Program-made: the position numbers and the translations under genes
Shown here: piece by piece, positions 17,079 through 26,782 of the stretch
Numbering within the stretch: position 1 is the stretch's first letter
Layout: each line of letters starts with the position of its first letter
From: Lysobacterales bacterium
GTDB lineage: Bacteria > Pseudomonadota > Gammaproteobacteria > Xanthomonadales > Rhodanobacteraceae
Direction of reading: 5' to 3'
Length of the DNA stretch: 64,000 bases
NCBI GenBank assembly: GCA_014338185.1
Contig: QUBV01000013.1
Span: forward strand, 23,315-87,314
Notes under the pieces: model-generated
Database searches by the model: none
The model's input: the letters and a program-made list of their open reading frames with translations, nothing else
Told to the model about the DNA's origin: nothing

Positions 17079-18506
17079 ATGCTCAAGCAATTGCTCGCGA
17101 TCAAGCACGCCCATGTCGCCCGCGCCGATGCGGCCGAGCTCGACCTCGTGCGCACGCTCGGCCCATGGGGCCTGACCGCGATCGGCATCGGCGCGGTGAT
17201 CGGTGGCGGCATCTTCGTGATCACCGGCCAGGCCGCAGCCGACCACGCCGGCCCCGCGATCATCCTGTCGTTCGTGCTGGCGGCGCTGTGCTGCACGTTC
17301 TGTGCGCTGTGCTACGCCGAGTTCGCCTCGATGGTGCCGGTGTCGGGCAGCGCCTACTCCTATACCTACGCCACGCTCGGCGAGCTGGCGGCATGGTTCA
17401 TCGGCTGGATGCTCGTGCTCGAATACGGCGTATCGGCGTCGGCGGTCGCGGTGAGCTGGACCGGATACTTCCTGAGCCTGCTCGACCATTTCAACATCCA
17501 CCTGCCCGCGATACTCACCAACGCGCCGCTGGATGCCCAGCTCAAGCCCACCGGCGCGATCATGAACCTGCCGGCAGCCGCGATCGTGCTTGCGCTGACC
17601 GCGCTGTGCTACGTCGGCATCCGCGAGTCGGCCTCGGTCAATGCGGCGATGGTCGTGCTCAAGACCGGCCTCATCATCATCGTGATCGTGGCCGGCTGGA
17701 ACTACGTCGATCCCACGCTGTGGCAGCCGTTCATCCCGGCCAACGAGGGGCCGGGCAAGTACGGCTGGGAAGGCGTGCTGCGCGGCGCATCGATGGTGTT
17801 CTTCGCCTACATCGGCTTCGAGGCCACCTCGGTGGCGGCACAGGAATCGAAGAACCCGCAGCGCGACCTGCCCGTGGGCATGCTGGCCTCGCTGGCGATC
17901 TGCACCGTGCTGTACATCGCGATGGCCGCGGTGATGACCGGCCTCACGCCCTACAGCCAGCTCGGCACCGACGAACCGGTGGTGACCGCGGTGGCGAGCC
18001 ACCCCGAGCTGGCCTGGCTGCGCGTGGTGGTGGAGATCGGCGCGCTGATCGGCCTGTCGTCGGTGGTGCTGGTGATGATCATCGCGCAGCCGCGTATCTT
18101 CATGATCATGGGTCGCGACGGCCTGCTGCCGCGCCTGTTCACCACGATCCACCCGCGCTATCGCACACCGCACATCAACACCGTGATCACCGGCATCGGC
18201 ATCGCGCTGCTGGCCGCGGTGTTTCCGCTCGACATCCTCGGCGAACTCACCTCGATGGGCACGCTGATCGCATTCGCCGCGGTGTGCGGCGGCGTGTGGA
18301 TCCTGCGCCACACCCAGCCCGAGCTGCCACGTCCGTTCCGCATCCGCTACGCGCCGCTGGTGTGCCTGGCCGGCATCGTGAGCTGCTGCATCCTGCTGTC
18401 CACCATGACCATCCACAACTGGATGCTCATGCTGAGCTGGACCGCGTTCGGCATGCTCGTGTACTTCGCCTACGGCTACCGCCACAGCCGCCTGCGCGGC
18501 GGCTGA
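17079..18506 (+). CDS. APC-family amino acid permease
   Basis: A 475-residue paralogue of the preceding permease. Helix 1 carries AIGIGAVIGGGIFVITGQA near residue 34, helix 3 YAEFASMVPVSGSAYSYTY, and helix 6 VFFAYIGFEATSVAAQESKNP near residue 240. It lacks the long extracellular insert of the first permease. The tandem arrangement suggests duplication with different substrate ranges. Transcribed in the same direction, so probably co-transcribed unless the intervening stem-loop stops transcription. Confidence 0.88.
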   Translation: MLKQLLAIKHAHVARADAAELDLVRTLGPWGLTAIGIGAVIGGGIFVITGQAAADHAGPAIILSFVLAALCCTFCALCYAEFASMVPVSGSAYSYTYATLGELAAWFIGWMLVLEYGVSASAVAVSWTGYFLSLLDHFNIHLPAILTNAPLDAQLKPTGAIMNLPAAAIVLALTALCYVGIRESASVNAAMVVLKTGLIIIVIVAGWNYVDPTLWQPFIPANEGPGKYGWEGVLRGASMVFFAYIGFEATSVAAQESKNPQRDLPVGMLASLAICTVLYIAMAAVMTGLTPYSQLGTDEPVVTAVASHPELAWLRVVVEIGALIGLSSVVLVMIIAQPRIFMIMGRDGLLPRLFTTIHPRYRTPHINTVITGIGIALLAAVFPLDILGELTSMGTLIAFAAVCGGVWILRHTQPELPRPFRIRYAPLVCLAGIVSCCILLSTMTIHNWMLMLSWTAFGMLVYFAYGYRHSRLRGG

Positions 18507-18530
18507 GGCCGCCACCTCGCACGCCCGCGT

Positions 18531-20036
18531 TCAGTCCTGGCCGTCGGGCGGGTCGGCGGCCGCGTCGGGTGGCGCCGGATCGTCCGCATCGAGCAGGTCC
18601 GTACGCAGTTCCTTGCGCACCGGCGCGATCTCGGCGAGGCTGCGCACCTGCAGCAGCACGCTGCCCTTGCCGCCTTCGGTGAGCCGGCGCAGCGCGCTCG
18701 CATGCGCGCGCTGCGCCTTGTCGAGCTGGCTGCCGATCGCGCCCAGTTCCTCGACCAGCAGCGCGAAGTTGTCGTGCAGCAGCGCCGCGCGGCGCGCGAT
18801 TTCCTCCGCACGCAGGTTGCGCCGTTCGATCCGCCACAGGTGCGCGACCGTGCGCAAGGTGGCCAGCAGCGTGCTTGGGCTGACCAGCGAGATGTTCTTG
18901 CCCAGCGCATGGCTGTACAGGCGCTCGTCGGCGCGCACCGCCTCGATGAACGCGGCCTCCACCGGCACGAACAGCAGCACGAAATCGAGCGTGCGCAGCC
19001 CGTCGAGTTCGCGGTAGTTGCGCGCCGACAAGCCGTCGATATGGCGCCGCAGCGAGGCCACGTGATCGGCCAGTGCGATGCGCCTGGCGTCCTCGTCGGT
19101 CGCGGCCACCAGCCGCTCCCACGCCACCAGCGACACCTTGGAGTCGATCACGATGTCCTTGCCCTCGGGCAGGTGCACGATCACATCCGGGCGCTGGCGC
19201 CCGCCCTCGCCATCGGCGTAGCTCGCCTGCGTGTCGTACTCGCGCCCGGCCTGCAGGCCCGAGGCCTCGAGCACGCGTTCGAGCACGAGTTCGCCCCACG
19301 CGCCCTGCACCTGGCTGTCGCCCTTGAGCGCGCGTGTGAGGTTGACCGCATCCTGGCTGATGCGCTGGTTGAGCTCGCGCAGCGCCTGGATCTCCTGGCT
19401 CAGCGCGCCGCGCTCGCGCTGCTCGCTGGCGTGGGTCGCGTGGACGGTTTCGCGAAACTCCTTGAGCTGCAGCTTGAGCGGTTCGAGCAGCCCGCCAAGC
19501 TGCTGCGAACTCTGCTCGCGGAAGCGCTCGTTGCTGGAATCGAGGATGCGGTTGGCAAGGTTCTGGAACGACTCGCGCAGGCGCTGCTCGGCCTGCTCCA
19601 GCAAGGCGAGCTTGTCGGCGGCGGCCTGCGCCTGCTCCCTGGCGCCGGCCTGCAAGGCGGCGTGCTCGCGCGTGAGTTCGAGCAGACGCGACTGTGCCGC
19701 CTCGCGCGCGCGCTGCGCGGCATCGAGCTGGCCCGCCAGCTGCTCGGCCTGGGCGCGTTGCGCACTGGCCTCTTCGGCCGCCGCGCGCTGCCGCTGCGTG
19801 GCCGCGTCGACGTCGCGCTCGCTGCGCTGCAGGCGCGCAGCCAGTTCCTCGATGCGCTGCGCATCGGCCTCGCGCTGCGCGTTGAGCGTGGCCACCTGCG
19901 CATCGCGGCTGGCCGCCCCCGCGGCATGCGCCTGCTGTCGCCAGCGCCGCGCGAGCAGCCACAGCACCACCGCGGCCAGCACGAGGCCGGCCAGGAACGC
20001 CACGAGGACGAGGCTTGCAACCGCAGGCTCCAGCAC
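18531..20036 (-). CDS. rmuC: DNA recombination protein RmuC
   Basis: A 501-residue protein starting with GTG at 20036. Residues 8-28 are a membrane anchor ([21 protein letters not shown]), residues 35-170 a long Ala/Gln/Arg-rich coiled coil, and residues 200-460 the RmuC domain with conserved [19 protein letters not shown] near 290, [20 protein letters not shown] near 340, and [19 protein letters not shown] near 385. RmuC limits inversions at short inverted repeats and has a predicted PD-(D/E)xK nuclease fold. It diverges from mtnB, the 118-base gap presumably holding both promoters. Confidence 0.92.
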   Translation of the reverse strand: MLEPAVASLVLVAFLAGLVLAAVVLWLLARRWRQQAHAAGAASRDAQVATLNAQREADAQRIEELAARLQRSERDVDAATQRQRAAAEEASAQRAQAEQLAGQLDAAQRAREAAQSRLLELTREHAALQAGAREQAQAAADKLALLEQAEQRLRESFQNLANRILDSSNERFREQSSQQLGGLLEPLKLQLKEFRETVHATHASEQRERGALSQEIQALRELNQRISQDAVNLTRALKGDSQVQGAWGELVLERVLEASGLQAGREYDTQASYADGEGGRQRPDVIVHLPEGKDIVIDSKVSLVAWERLVAATDEDARRIALADHVASLRRHIDGLSARNYRELDGLRTLDFVLLFVPVEAAFIEAVRADERLYSHALGKNISLVSPSTLLATLRTVAHLWRIERRNLRAEEIARRAALLHDNFALLVEELGAIGSQLDKAQRAHASALRRLTEGGKGSVLLQVRSLAEIAPVRKELRTDLLDADDPAPPDAAADPPDGQD

Positions 20037-20154
20037 GATGCGCGAACTCCATCAGACCGCTCCATTGTGGCAGCGAGCGTCGCAGAAACCGAGACGAGCC
20101 CCACCCCGCCGCGGCTCGGTTACACTGACCGGCCCTGCACCGCGGAGCACGCCC

Positions 20155-20799
20155 ATCGCCGCCCAGATCGACCGCGCCCGGCTCGAAGCCTGCGCCCACC
20201 AGATCGCTGCCGCCGGTCGCGCCCTCGGCGCCCTGGGCTGGACGCCGGCCACCAGCAGCAACTTCTCGATGCGGCTGGACGCGCAGCATGCCGCGGTGAC
20301 GATCTCGGGTCGCGACAAGGGCCAGCTCGGCAGCGACGACATCATGGTCGTCGACCTGGACGGGCGCGCGCTCGATCCGCAGCTGCGCCCATCGGCCGAA
20401 ACCGCGCTGCATACCCAGATCTACCGCCGCTTCGCCGCCGCGGGCGCGGTGCTGCACACTCACTCGCGTGCGCAGTCGGTGGCCTCGCGCCTGTTCGCAG
20501 CGCGCGGCGTGGTGCGTTTCGAGGGCTGGGAACTGCAGAAGGCGATCGCGGGCTACAGCAGCCACGACAGCGTGCTGGAACTGCCGGTGTTCGCCAACAG
20601 CCAGGACATGGCGGTGCTCGCGCGCGCGGTCGATGGCTGGCTCGACGCAGGCAGACCGCTGCACGGCTACTTGATCGACGGCCACGGCATCTACACATGG
20701 GGCAAGGACATGCCCGAGGCGCGACGCCACCTGGAAGCGCTGCAATTCCTGCTCGAATGCGAGCTCGACCTGATCCGGCTGCGAGGAACCCGACCATGA
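20155..20799 (+). CDS. mtnB: Methylthioribulose-1-phosphate dehydratase, apparent ATC start
   Basis: Methionine salvage enzyme of the class II aldolase fold, about 214 residues. Zinc ligands appear in LHTHSRAQS near residue 102 and GHGIYTWG near 180; [14 protein letters not shown] near 27 and [17 protein letters not shown] near 50 are typical of MtnB. No ATG, GTG or TTG occurs in frame near the expected N-terminus. The best start is ATC at 20155: GGAG lies 7 bases upstream, and the N-terminus then fits family length. CTG at 20125 is the alternative. The stop overlaps the next gene's ATG (ATGA), as in a coupled operon. Function is secure; the start codon is inferred. Confidence 0.85.
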   Translation: MAAQIDRARLEACAHQIAAAGRALGALGWTPATSSNFSMRLDAQHAAVTISGRDKGQLGSDDIMVVDLDGRALDPQLRPSAETALHTQIYRRFAAAGAVLHTHSRAQSVASRLFAARGVVRFEGWELQKAIAGYSSHDSVLELPVFANSQDMAVLARAVDGWLDAGRPLHGYLIDGHGIYTWGKDMPEARRHLEALQFLLECELDLIRLRGTRP

Positions 20800-21368
20800 C
20801 CCGACTGCGCATCTTTGCCGACGACCGCGCCGACGCGCCGCTGACCACCCACACCGACCACGCCGCGATCGCGCGCGAGCTCGGTGCGATCGGTGTGCGC
20901 TTCGAGCGCTGGCAGGCCAATGCCGAAATCGCGCCCGGCGCCAGCCAGGACGAGGTCATCGCGGCCTACCGTGGCGACATCGACCGGCTCATGCGCGAGG
21001 AAGGCTATCGCGCGGTCGACGTGGTGAGCCTCACGCCCGACCATCCCGACCGCGCGGCGCTGCGCCAGAAGTTCCTGGCCGAGCACCGGCACATCGAGGA
21101 CGAGGTGCGGTTTTTCGTCGCCGGCGCCGGCCAGTTCGCGCTGCACGTGGGCGACAAGGTGTACGAGGTGCTGTGCGAGGCGGGCGACCTCATCGGTGTG
21201 CCCGATGGCGCTCGCCACTGGTTCGACATGAGCGAATCGCCCTGCTTCGTCGCGATCCGGCTGTTCAGCAATCCGGCCGGCTGGGTCGCGCAGTTCACCG
21301 GCGACGACATCGCCACGCGCTTTCCGCCCATGACGCCGCAGCCATCGGCGCCGGCCGCGCGCGCGTGA
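20796..21368 (+). CDS. mtnD: Acireductone dioxygenase
   Basis: A 190-residue cupin of methionine salvage that oxidises the acireductone to the keto-acid precursor of methionine plus formate when it carries iron. Metal ligands are in [13 protein letters not shown] (two His and Glu, near residues 97-103) and the later His in GARHWFDM near 140. The ATG at 20796 overlaps the mtnB stop, and its own stop overlaps the following GTG at 21365. Length and motifs fit the ARD family closely. Confidence 0.95.
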   Translation: MTRLRIFADDRADAPLTTHTDHAAIARELGAIGVRFERWQANAEIAPGASQDEVIAAYRGDIDRLMREEGYRAVDVVSLTPDHPDRAALRQKFLAEHRHIEDEVRFFVAGAGQFALHVGDKVYEVLCEAGDLIGVPDGARHWFDMSESPCFVAIRLFSNPAGWVAQFTGDDIATRFPPMTPQPSAPAARA

Positions 21369-21814
21369 GCTACCTCGACGAGTCGCTGGCTCCGGGCGAA
21401 GCGGTGCTCGCGCGCTTCGACCTGCACTGGACCGCGCGCTGGCGCCTGGCGCTGTTCCTGCTGCTGGCGATCCCGACCTTCGGCATCGCGCTGCTCGCGG
21501 CCGGCTGGGAATGGCTGCGCCTGCGCGCGATCGAGCAGGGCGTGACCGATCGGCGCGTGGTGCGCAAGACCGGCATCGTGAGCCGCCACACCACCGAACT
21601 GCGGCTGGCCTCGATCGAGACGGTCGACCTGCGCCAGACCAGTCTCGGCCGCGTGCTCGGCTACGGCGACGTGGTGCTGACCGGACGCGGCGAAACCGCC
21701 ATGATGTTCAGCCGCGTCGCCGATCCGCTTGCGGTCAAGCGTGCAATCGAGAGCGCCTACGCCGATCATGTCGAGGCCGCGCGCGTGCGCGGCGAGGCCG
21801 AAGCCGGCGCCTGA
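21365..21814 (+). CDS. Bacterial PH-domain membrane protein (YdbS-like)
   Basis: A 149-residue protein. The GTG at 21365 overlaps the mtnD stop (GTGA). Residues 24-45 form a hydrophobic hairpin (RLALFLLLAIPTFGIALLAAGW) followed by a bacterial pleckstrin-homology domain: VTDRRVVRKTGIVSRHTTEL, IETVDLRQTSLGRVLGYGDVVLTG. This ITDRRVxxxxG pattern is typical of the bPH_2 family, found in small membrane proteins of unknown role. Its coupling between mtnD and mtnC inside the methionine salvage operon is notable, though no biochemical link is known. Confidence 0.85.
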   Translation: MSYLDESLAPGEAVLARFDLHWTARWRLALFLLLAIPTFGIALLAAGWEWLRLRAIEQGVTDRRVVRKTGIVSRHTTELRLASIETVDLRQTSLGRVLGYGDVVLTGRGETAMMFSRVADPLAVKRAIESAYADHVEAARVRGEAEAGA

Positions 21815-21859
21815 GCGCCGCGCGCGCCCATCCGAGCAGACACTGGAACCGCCATCGCC

Positions 21860-22549
21860 ATGCCCGCCGTCACCGCGATCCTCACCGACATCGAAGGCAC
21901 CACCAGTTCGATCGACTTCGTCAAGCACGTGCTGTTTCCGTATGCGCGCGAGCGCCTGCCCGCGTTCATCGAGACCCACGGCGACACTACCGAGGTGCAG
22001 CACTGGCTGCAGCGCGCGGCCGAGGAAGCCGGCCAGATCGCGCTGCCGCGTCAGGAACTCATCGAACTCCTGCTCGAATGGATCGATGCCGACCGCAAGT
22101 CGACGGCGCTCAAGGCGCTGCAGGGCATGATCTGGCTCGACGGCTACGCCGCGGGTGATTTCCGCGCCCATGTCTATCCCGAGGTGGCCTCGCGCCTGCG
22201 CGCGTGGCGCGCAGCCGGCAAGCGCCTGTACGTGTACTCGTCGGGTTCGGTGCCCGCGCAGCGGCTGTTCTTCCGCTACAGCGAGGCCGGCGACCTCACG
22301 CCGCTGTTCGACGGCTACTTCGATACCGAAACCGGCCCCAAGCGCGAAGCCGCCTCGTACGCGCGCATCGCCGCCGCGATCGGGGTCGCGCCCGCGGCCG
22401 TCGTGTTCCTGTCCGACATCGAGGCCGAACTCGACGCCGCGCAGGCCGCCGGCATGCAGACGATCCTGCTCGCGCGCGCGCCCGCGCAATGCCCGCCCGG
22501 CGCGCGCCATCGCTGCGTGGCCGATTTCGATGCGATCGAACTGGCGTGA
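21860..22549 (+). CDS. mtnC: Enolase-phosphatase E1
   Basis: A bifunctional HAD-superfamily enzyme of 229 residues that enolises and dephosphorylates 2,3-diketo-5-methylthiopentyl-1-phosphate. Motif I reads [15 protein letters not shown] near residue 8, the DxE variant typical of Mtn[16 protein letters not shown] near 122 is motif II, and [11 protein letters not shown] with [17 protein letters not shown] complete motifs III and IV. It follows the PH-domain gene by 45 bases and completes mtnB-mtnD-mtnC. Confidence 0.95.
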   Translation: MPAVTAILTDIEGTTSSIDFVKHVLFPYARERLPAFIETHGDTTEVQHWLQRAAEEAGQIALPRQELIELLLEWIDADRKSTALKALQGMIWLDGYAAGDFRAHVYPEVASRLRAWRAAGKRLYVYSSGSVPAQRLFFRYSEAGDLTPLFDGYFDTETGPKREAASYARIAAAIGVAPAAVVFLSDIEAELDAAQAAGMQTILLARAPAQCPPGARHRCVADFDAIELA

Positions 22550-22567
22550 GCGCCACGCGCACCTGAC

Positions 22568-24040
22568 ATGAGCCCGCGCGCGCCCGGCTCCATGCTGCGC
22601 ACCTTGGCCGACGGCCTGCGCGCGGCCACGCTGCGCGCGCCGCGCGGCCATGCCCTGCCCGGCAGCGCGGGCGCCTTCGTGGCGCTGGTGGTGGTCTACC
22701 TGGTCACCTCGCTGCTGATCGATGCACTCGACAGCGCGCGGCCATGGCGCTTGGTGCGCGCGGGCGTGGTGAGCGTGCTCGCCGACTGCCTGCTCACCTA
22801 TGCCGCCGGCTGGCTGCTCGCGCAGCTCGCGCGCTGCCGGGAACTGGCCACCGGCGTGGCCACCACGCTGCTCGCGGCCACCGTCATGGTCGCCCTCGTC
22901 GTGCACTGGCCACTGCGCCATCTCACCGCGCTGCTGCAGCAGCACGGCCACGAACTCGCGGCCGTGCTGCCCGCGCTCGCGGGCCGGTTCTGGTGGCTGC
23001 TGGTGCTGCTCGTGCTCGCGCACTGGCTCATGCCGCTGCGCATCGGCCGCAGCATGTTCGGCGCGCTGCTCGCCTTCGCCGTGTCCGGTGCGGCATGGTG
23101 GTGGCTGCCGTCGGCCGCGCTCGTCGACACCCGGATCGTGGCCACGCCGGCGCAGCCCGATGCCGCGCCCGCGTTGCCCGCGCCGGTGTCCGCGCCGCAG
23201 CCGGTCACGGACGAACCCGACTTCGATCCCGAACAGGTCATGTACGCGCAAGCCGCGCTGCTCGATGCGGAACTGGCGCGGCTGGCACCGCGCACGCCGG
23301 GCAGGATCAACCTGTACGTGGTCGCATTCGCGGGCGACGCCGGCGAGGACGTGTTCCACAACGAGGTCGAGTACGTGCGCACGCTGTTCGAGCAGCGCTT
23401 CGATGCCGCCGGACACGTGGTGGTGCTGCAGAACAACCCGCGCACGCTGGAGCGTGCGCCGCTGGCGAGCTGGACCAGCCTGCACGCGAGCCTGCAGGCG
23501 ATCGCGCAGCGCGCCGACCCGGCGCAGGACATCGTGCTGCTGTACCTGACCAGCCATGGTTCGGACGACCACGAGCTGCTCGTGCAGATGGACCCGCTGC
23601 CACTGGTGCAGCTGCATCCCGAGGACGTGGCCGATGCGTTCAGGACCCAGCCGGCGCTGCGCTGGCGCGTGGTCATCGTCAATGCGTGCTACTCGGGCGG
23701 ATTCATCGAGGCCCTGCGCGACGACTCCACGCTGGTGATGACCTCGGCGCGCCGCGACCGCACTTCGTTCGGCTGCGGCAGCGACGCCGACATCACCTGG
23801 TTCGGCAAGGCGCTGCTGGTGGATGCGCTCAACCGCACCACCTCGCTGCCCGAGGCGTTCGCGCTTGCGCGCGACTGGGTGGCGCAGCGCGAGGCGGCCG
23901 CTCCCGCCGCGGACGGCACGGTCGAGCATTCCGAGCCGCAACTGGCGACCTCGCCGAGCATCGAGGCGCGCCTGGCACGCTGGAGCGCGGCGCTGCCGCC
24001 CCGTCCGCCGGTCGAGTTCAAGCCGGCCGCGCGGCGCTGA
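22568..24040 (+). CDS. Membrane-anchored C13-family (caspase-fold) cysteine peptidase
   Basis: A 490-residue protein. Residues 36-180 contain about five hydrophobic segments; a Pro/Ala linker follows, and residues 245-450 form a C13/legumain-like domain. The catalytic His is H330 in YLTSHGSDD and the Cys is C374 in VVIVNACYSGGFIEAL, matching the His-Gly and A-C-Y-S-G-G signatures of clan CD peptidases. The upstream RINLYVVAFAGDAGEDVF motif is also typical of the bacterial C13 group. The peptidase domain should lie on one side of the membrane, side not determined. It begins 18 bases after mtnC and is probably co-transcribed. Substrates are unknown. Confidence 0.85.
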   Translation: MSPRAPGSMLRTLADGLRAATLRAPRGHALPGSAGAFVALVVVYLVTSLLIDALDSARPWRLVRAGVVSVLADCLLTYAAGWLLAQLARCRELATGVATTLLAATVMVALVVHWPLRHLTALLQQHGHELAAVLPALAGRFWWLLVLLVLAHWLMPLRIGRSMFGALLAFAVSGAAWWWLPSAALVDTRIVATPAQPDAAPALPAPVSAPQPVTDEPDFDPEQVMYAQAALLDAELARLAPRTPGRINLYVVAFAGDAGEDVFHNEVEYVRTLFEQRFDAAGHVVVLQNNPRTLERAPLASWTSLHASLQAIAQRADPAQDIVLLYLTSHGSDDHELLVQMDPLPLVQLHPEDVADAFRTQPALRWRVVIVNACYSGGFIEALRDDSTLVMTSARRDRTSFGCGSDADITWFGKALLVDALNRTTSLPEAFALARDWVAQREAAAPAADGTVEHSEPQLATSPSIEARLARWSAALPPRPPVEFKPAARR

Positions 24041-25708
24041 TCAACGCGGATCCTTGCGCAGCGCAAACACCGTGACCTGCGCATCGCGGTGCACCGGCGC
24101 GCCCAGTCGCGCCTCGACCCGGGCCGCACACGCGGCCATGTCGGGCCACGGCACCGGCCACGGGAACTTGGCACCGTAGGGCAACGTCCACGGCTGCATG
24201 CGCAGCACGAGGTAGTCGGCGCCCCAGGTCGCGCCCTCGACGATGTCGCCGAGACGCCCGACGCGGCTGAAATGCGCCCCGGTCGCGTGATAGGAGTACT
24301 CGTCCCAGTCGCCCTCGCCGCACACCGGCGCCGCCAGCGCGAACTTGACGTTCTGGCGATGGATCCGCTGCAGCCACGGATCGGGAACATAGTTGGAATG
24401 CATGTGCGCGGGCGTCTCGATCAGGGTGACGCTGCCAGGCGGGCGCTGCGCGAGTTCGCGGTAGAACGGCGACACCGGTCCGAGCTCGAACAGGGTCACG
24501 TACGGATTCGCGCGTGGGTCGTAGTCGAACTGGAACAGCGCATGGCCCATGAACTGGTTGGGGTCGTAGTACCAGGTCGGCAGCGGGCCGCGCACCACCA
24601 CGATCGCGAGCCATGCAGCCACCGCGCACGCGGCCACGGCGGCGTTGCGCAGGCGTCCGAGCAGTGCCACCAGCCCTGCCGCCACCAGCAGCAGCAGCCA
24701 CGGCAGAATCGGCGTGCAGTAGCGGGCGAGCACCGCCGGATGCTGCACCCACGCCGGCCGTGCCAGCGCGATCGCGGCCACGCCGACGATGCCGGCGCCC
24801 ACGATCGCCACCACCAGGAAGCGATCGCGCCGCCACAGGCGCACGCCGCCGAGCACACCCAGCGCCAGCGAGGCCGCGAGCACGAACCCGTCGAAGGTGC
24901 CAGCGGCCATGAGCAGGGTGCGGTAGAAGCTGTTCCAGCTCACGCTGTCGGTGGCCGCCTTGCCGGCCAGTGCGTCCCAGTCGTTGAGCAGCGGCGGCAG
25001 CAGCGCGATCGCGAGCACGCCGGCCACGAAGGCACCCAGCCGCCACACATGGCCGAGCAAGGCCCACGACTGCGCGCGCCGCGCCGGACGCAGGCAGCCG
25101 GCCAGCGCCACCAGGCCCACGCAGGCCAGCGGCCACAAGGTGAACAGCAGCGACAGCAGGTGGGCCCAGCCCGCGAGGCAGGTCGCCAGCACGTACACGC
25201 CGGCCCAGCCCAGGCTGCGACCTTCGCGCTGGTACCAGTTGCGCAGTGCCACCAGCGCGATCACGCCACACAGTGCGAGCAGGGCATAGGGTCGCGCGGT
25301 GCGGCTGAGGTAGATGAGCAGCGGCGACAGCGCGAGCAGCGCGGTCCAGGTCGCGCGTTCCGGCAAGGCCAGCGTACGCCGCAGCAGCGCCGGTGCCAGC
25401 AGCAGCAGGGCCAATCCGCACAGCAACAGCGGCAGGTGCATCGACCATTCGCTCAGCGTGCCCTGCTGGTACAGCCAGCGGTAGTAGAGCGTGAGCGGGA
25501 TCGAATAGTCGGCCACGCCGAAGTGGTCGGCGATGTTCTCCATGTCGGCGCCGATGAGCTTGCGCACCGCATGCCACTCATCGTCCATGAGCATCTGCGA
25601 GCGCAGTTGCCACACGCGCAGGAAGCTGCCCGCGAGCACCGCCGCGGCCACCAGCAGCCACCACGGCCAGCGCGCACTGCGCGCGCCCGGCATGGCCTCA
25701 GGCTGCAT
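24041..25708 (-). CDS. Membrane glycosyltransferase of the ArnT/PMT-like (GT39) type
   Basis: A 555-residue protein with about 11-12 hydrophobic segments starting near residue 14. The first large loop contains [16 protein letters not shown] near residue 38; an acidic D-D-E or D-E pair in this loop is the catalytic site of GT-C enzymes that use lipid-linked sugars. The C-terminal third is soluble and lacks known motifs. It overlaps the upstream GT2 gene by 11 bases, so the pair probably works together: GT2 charges a polyprenyl phosphate, this enzyme transfers the sugar outside the membrane. Acceptor unknown. Confidence 0.75.
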   Translation of the reverse strand: MQPEAMPGARSARWPWWLLVAAAVLAGSFLRVWQLRSQMLMDDEWHAVRKLIGADMENIADHFGVADYSIPLTLYYRWLYQQGTLSEWSMHLPLLLCGLALLLLAPALLRRTLALPERATWTALLALSPLLIYLSRTARPYALLALCGVIALVALRNWYQREGRSLGWAGVYVLATCLAGWAHLLSLLFTLWPLACVGLVALAGCLRPARRAQSWALLGHVWRLGAFVAGVLAIALLPPLLNDWDALAGKAATDSVSWNSFYRTLLMAAGTFDGFVLAASLALGVLGGVRLWRRDRFLVVAIVGAGIVGVAAIALARPAWVQHPAVLARYCTPILPWLLLLVAAGLVALLGRLRNAAVAACAVAAWLAIVVVRGPLPTWYYDPNQFMGHALFQFDYDPRANPYVTLFELGPVSPFYRELAQRPPGSVTLIETPAHMHSNYVPDPWLQRIHRQNVKFALAAPVCGEGDWDEYSYHATGAHFSRVGRLGDIVEGATWGADYLVLRMQPWTLPYGAKFPWPVPWPDMAACAARVEARLGAPVHRDAQVTVFALRKDPR

Positions 25709-26480
25709 CGACCCGGCCCGCCTGCAGGCGGTCGCACGCCGCCGTGGAAAACAGCCGCGAACGCCGCCAGCCCCACTTCCACAGCCGATAGCTCAGCGCG
25801 GTGCGCAGCACGCCCAGGCCGTAGACCACCGAGCGGCGGAAATTGATCTGGCTCGCCTCGGGAAAGTAGCGCGTGGGACAGGAGATCTCGCCGATGCGCT
25901 GGCCGAATGCATGCGCCTGCACCAGCATCTGGTTGTCGAACACGAAATCGTCGGAATTGACCGCGAGCGGCAGCGCCAGCAGCACCTCGCGCGAGAACGC
26001 GCGGTAGCCGGAATGGAACTCCGAGAGCTTGGAGCCGATCACGAGGTTCTCGAACGCGGTCAACATGCGGTTGAACACGTACTTGTAGCGCGGCATGCCG
26101 CCCGCGATCGCGGTGTTGCCGAGGATGCGCGAGCCGAACACCACGTCATACACGCCCGAGGCGATCATCGCGGCCATCGCGGTGATCAGGCGCGGCTCGT
26201 ATTGGTAGTCCGGATGCAGCATCACCACGATGTCGGCATCGGCCGCCAGCGCCAGCGCGTAGCAGGTCTTCTGGTTGCCGCCGTAGCCGCGATTGACCGC
26301 ATGGCGGTGCGTGCGGATGCCCAGCTGCCGCGCCACCGCCACCGTGGCGTCGTCACTGGCGTCGTCGACCAGCAGCACCTCGTCGACGATGTCGTGCGGA
26401 ATCGCCGCATGGCACTCGGCCAGCGTCTTCTCCGCGTGGTAGGCGGGCATCACGACGACGATTTTCTTGCCATGGAGCAT
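25698..26480 (-). CDS. Family 2 glycosyltransferase, polyprenyl-phosphate sugar synthase type
   Basis: A 260-residue GT-A enzyme: [12 protein letters not shown] near residue 9, [15 protein letters not shown] near 32 for nucleotide binding, [15 protein letters not shown] near 65, the metal-binding D-x-D equivalent [12 protein letters not shown] near 85, and the acceptor loop [18 protein letters not shown] near 150. This arrangement is typical of dolichol/undecaprenyl-phosphate mannosyl or glucosyl synthases without C-terminal membrane helices. It is coupled to the downstream GT39-type gene. Confidence 0.88.
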   Translation of the reverse strand: MLHGKKIVVVMPAYHAEKTLAECHAAIPHDIVDEVLLVDDASDDATVAVARQLGIRTHRHAVNRGYGGNQKTCYALALAADADIVVMLHPDYQYEPRLITAMAAMIASGVYDVVFGSRILGNTAIAGGMPRYKYVFNRMLTAFENLVIGSKLSEFHSGYRAFSREVLLALPLAVNSDDFVFDNQMLVQAHAFGQRIGEISCPTRYFPEASQINFRRSVVYGLGVLRTALSYRLWKWGWRRSRLFSTAACDRLQAGRVDAA

Positions 26481-26523
26481 CGCAGGGCCCGCACCGGGGA
26501 ACGCCGCACGCGGCGGCCGGAGG

Positions 26524-26600
26524 TGGCGACCCCGACAGGATTCGAACCTGTGACCTCGCCCTTAGGAGGGGCGCGCTCTATCCAGCTGAGCTACGGGGCC
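26524..26600 (-). tRNA. tRNA-Arg, anticodon CCT
   Basis: A full 77-base cloverleaf on the reverse strand. The acceptor arms GGCCCCG and CGGGGTC pair with one G-T; the D arm is GCTC-GAGC; the anticodon stem CGCCC/GGGCG encloses loop CTCCTAA, giving anticodon CCT for AGG codons; the T arm is ACAGG-TTCGAAT-CCTGT. CCA is encoded. It lies between the GT2 gene and the aldehyde dehydrogenase gene. Confidence 0.97.
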
Positions 26601-26782
26601 GAGCAGGCGAAGTCTAGCAACGAACCCACGCCCGGCGCCGCTGCAGGTGGGCCGACATGCGGGCGGCACGCGATTGCAACCACGCCGCGGCGCCCGCATC
26701 TGCAGCGGTGCGGCGCGTGCGCCTGCTACAATTTCACGTTTTCCGGCGCGCACCCCGCGCCCTGCCTGCTTGCGGAGTCCCC

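Noticed and set aside
20037..20154. Upstream TACACT as a -10 box for mtnB
   Set aside because: It overlaps the alternative CTG start and has no -35; too weak to list as a feature.
21005..23941. A 978-residue open frame on the - strand
   Set aside because: Antisense to mtnD, the PH gene, mtnC and the C13 peptidase; no motif and skewed composition.
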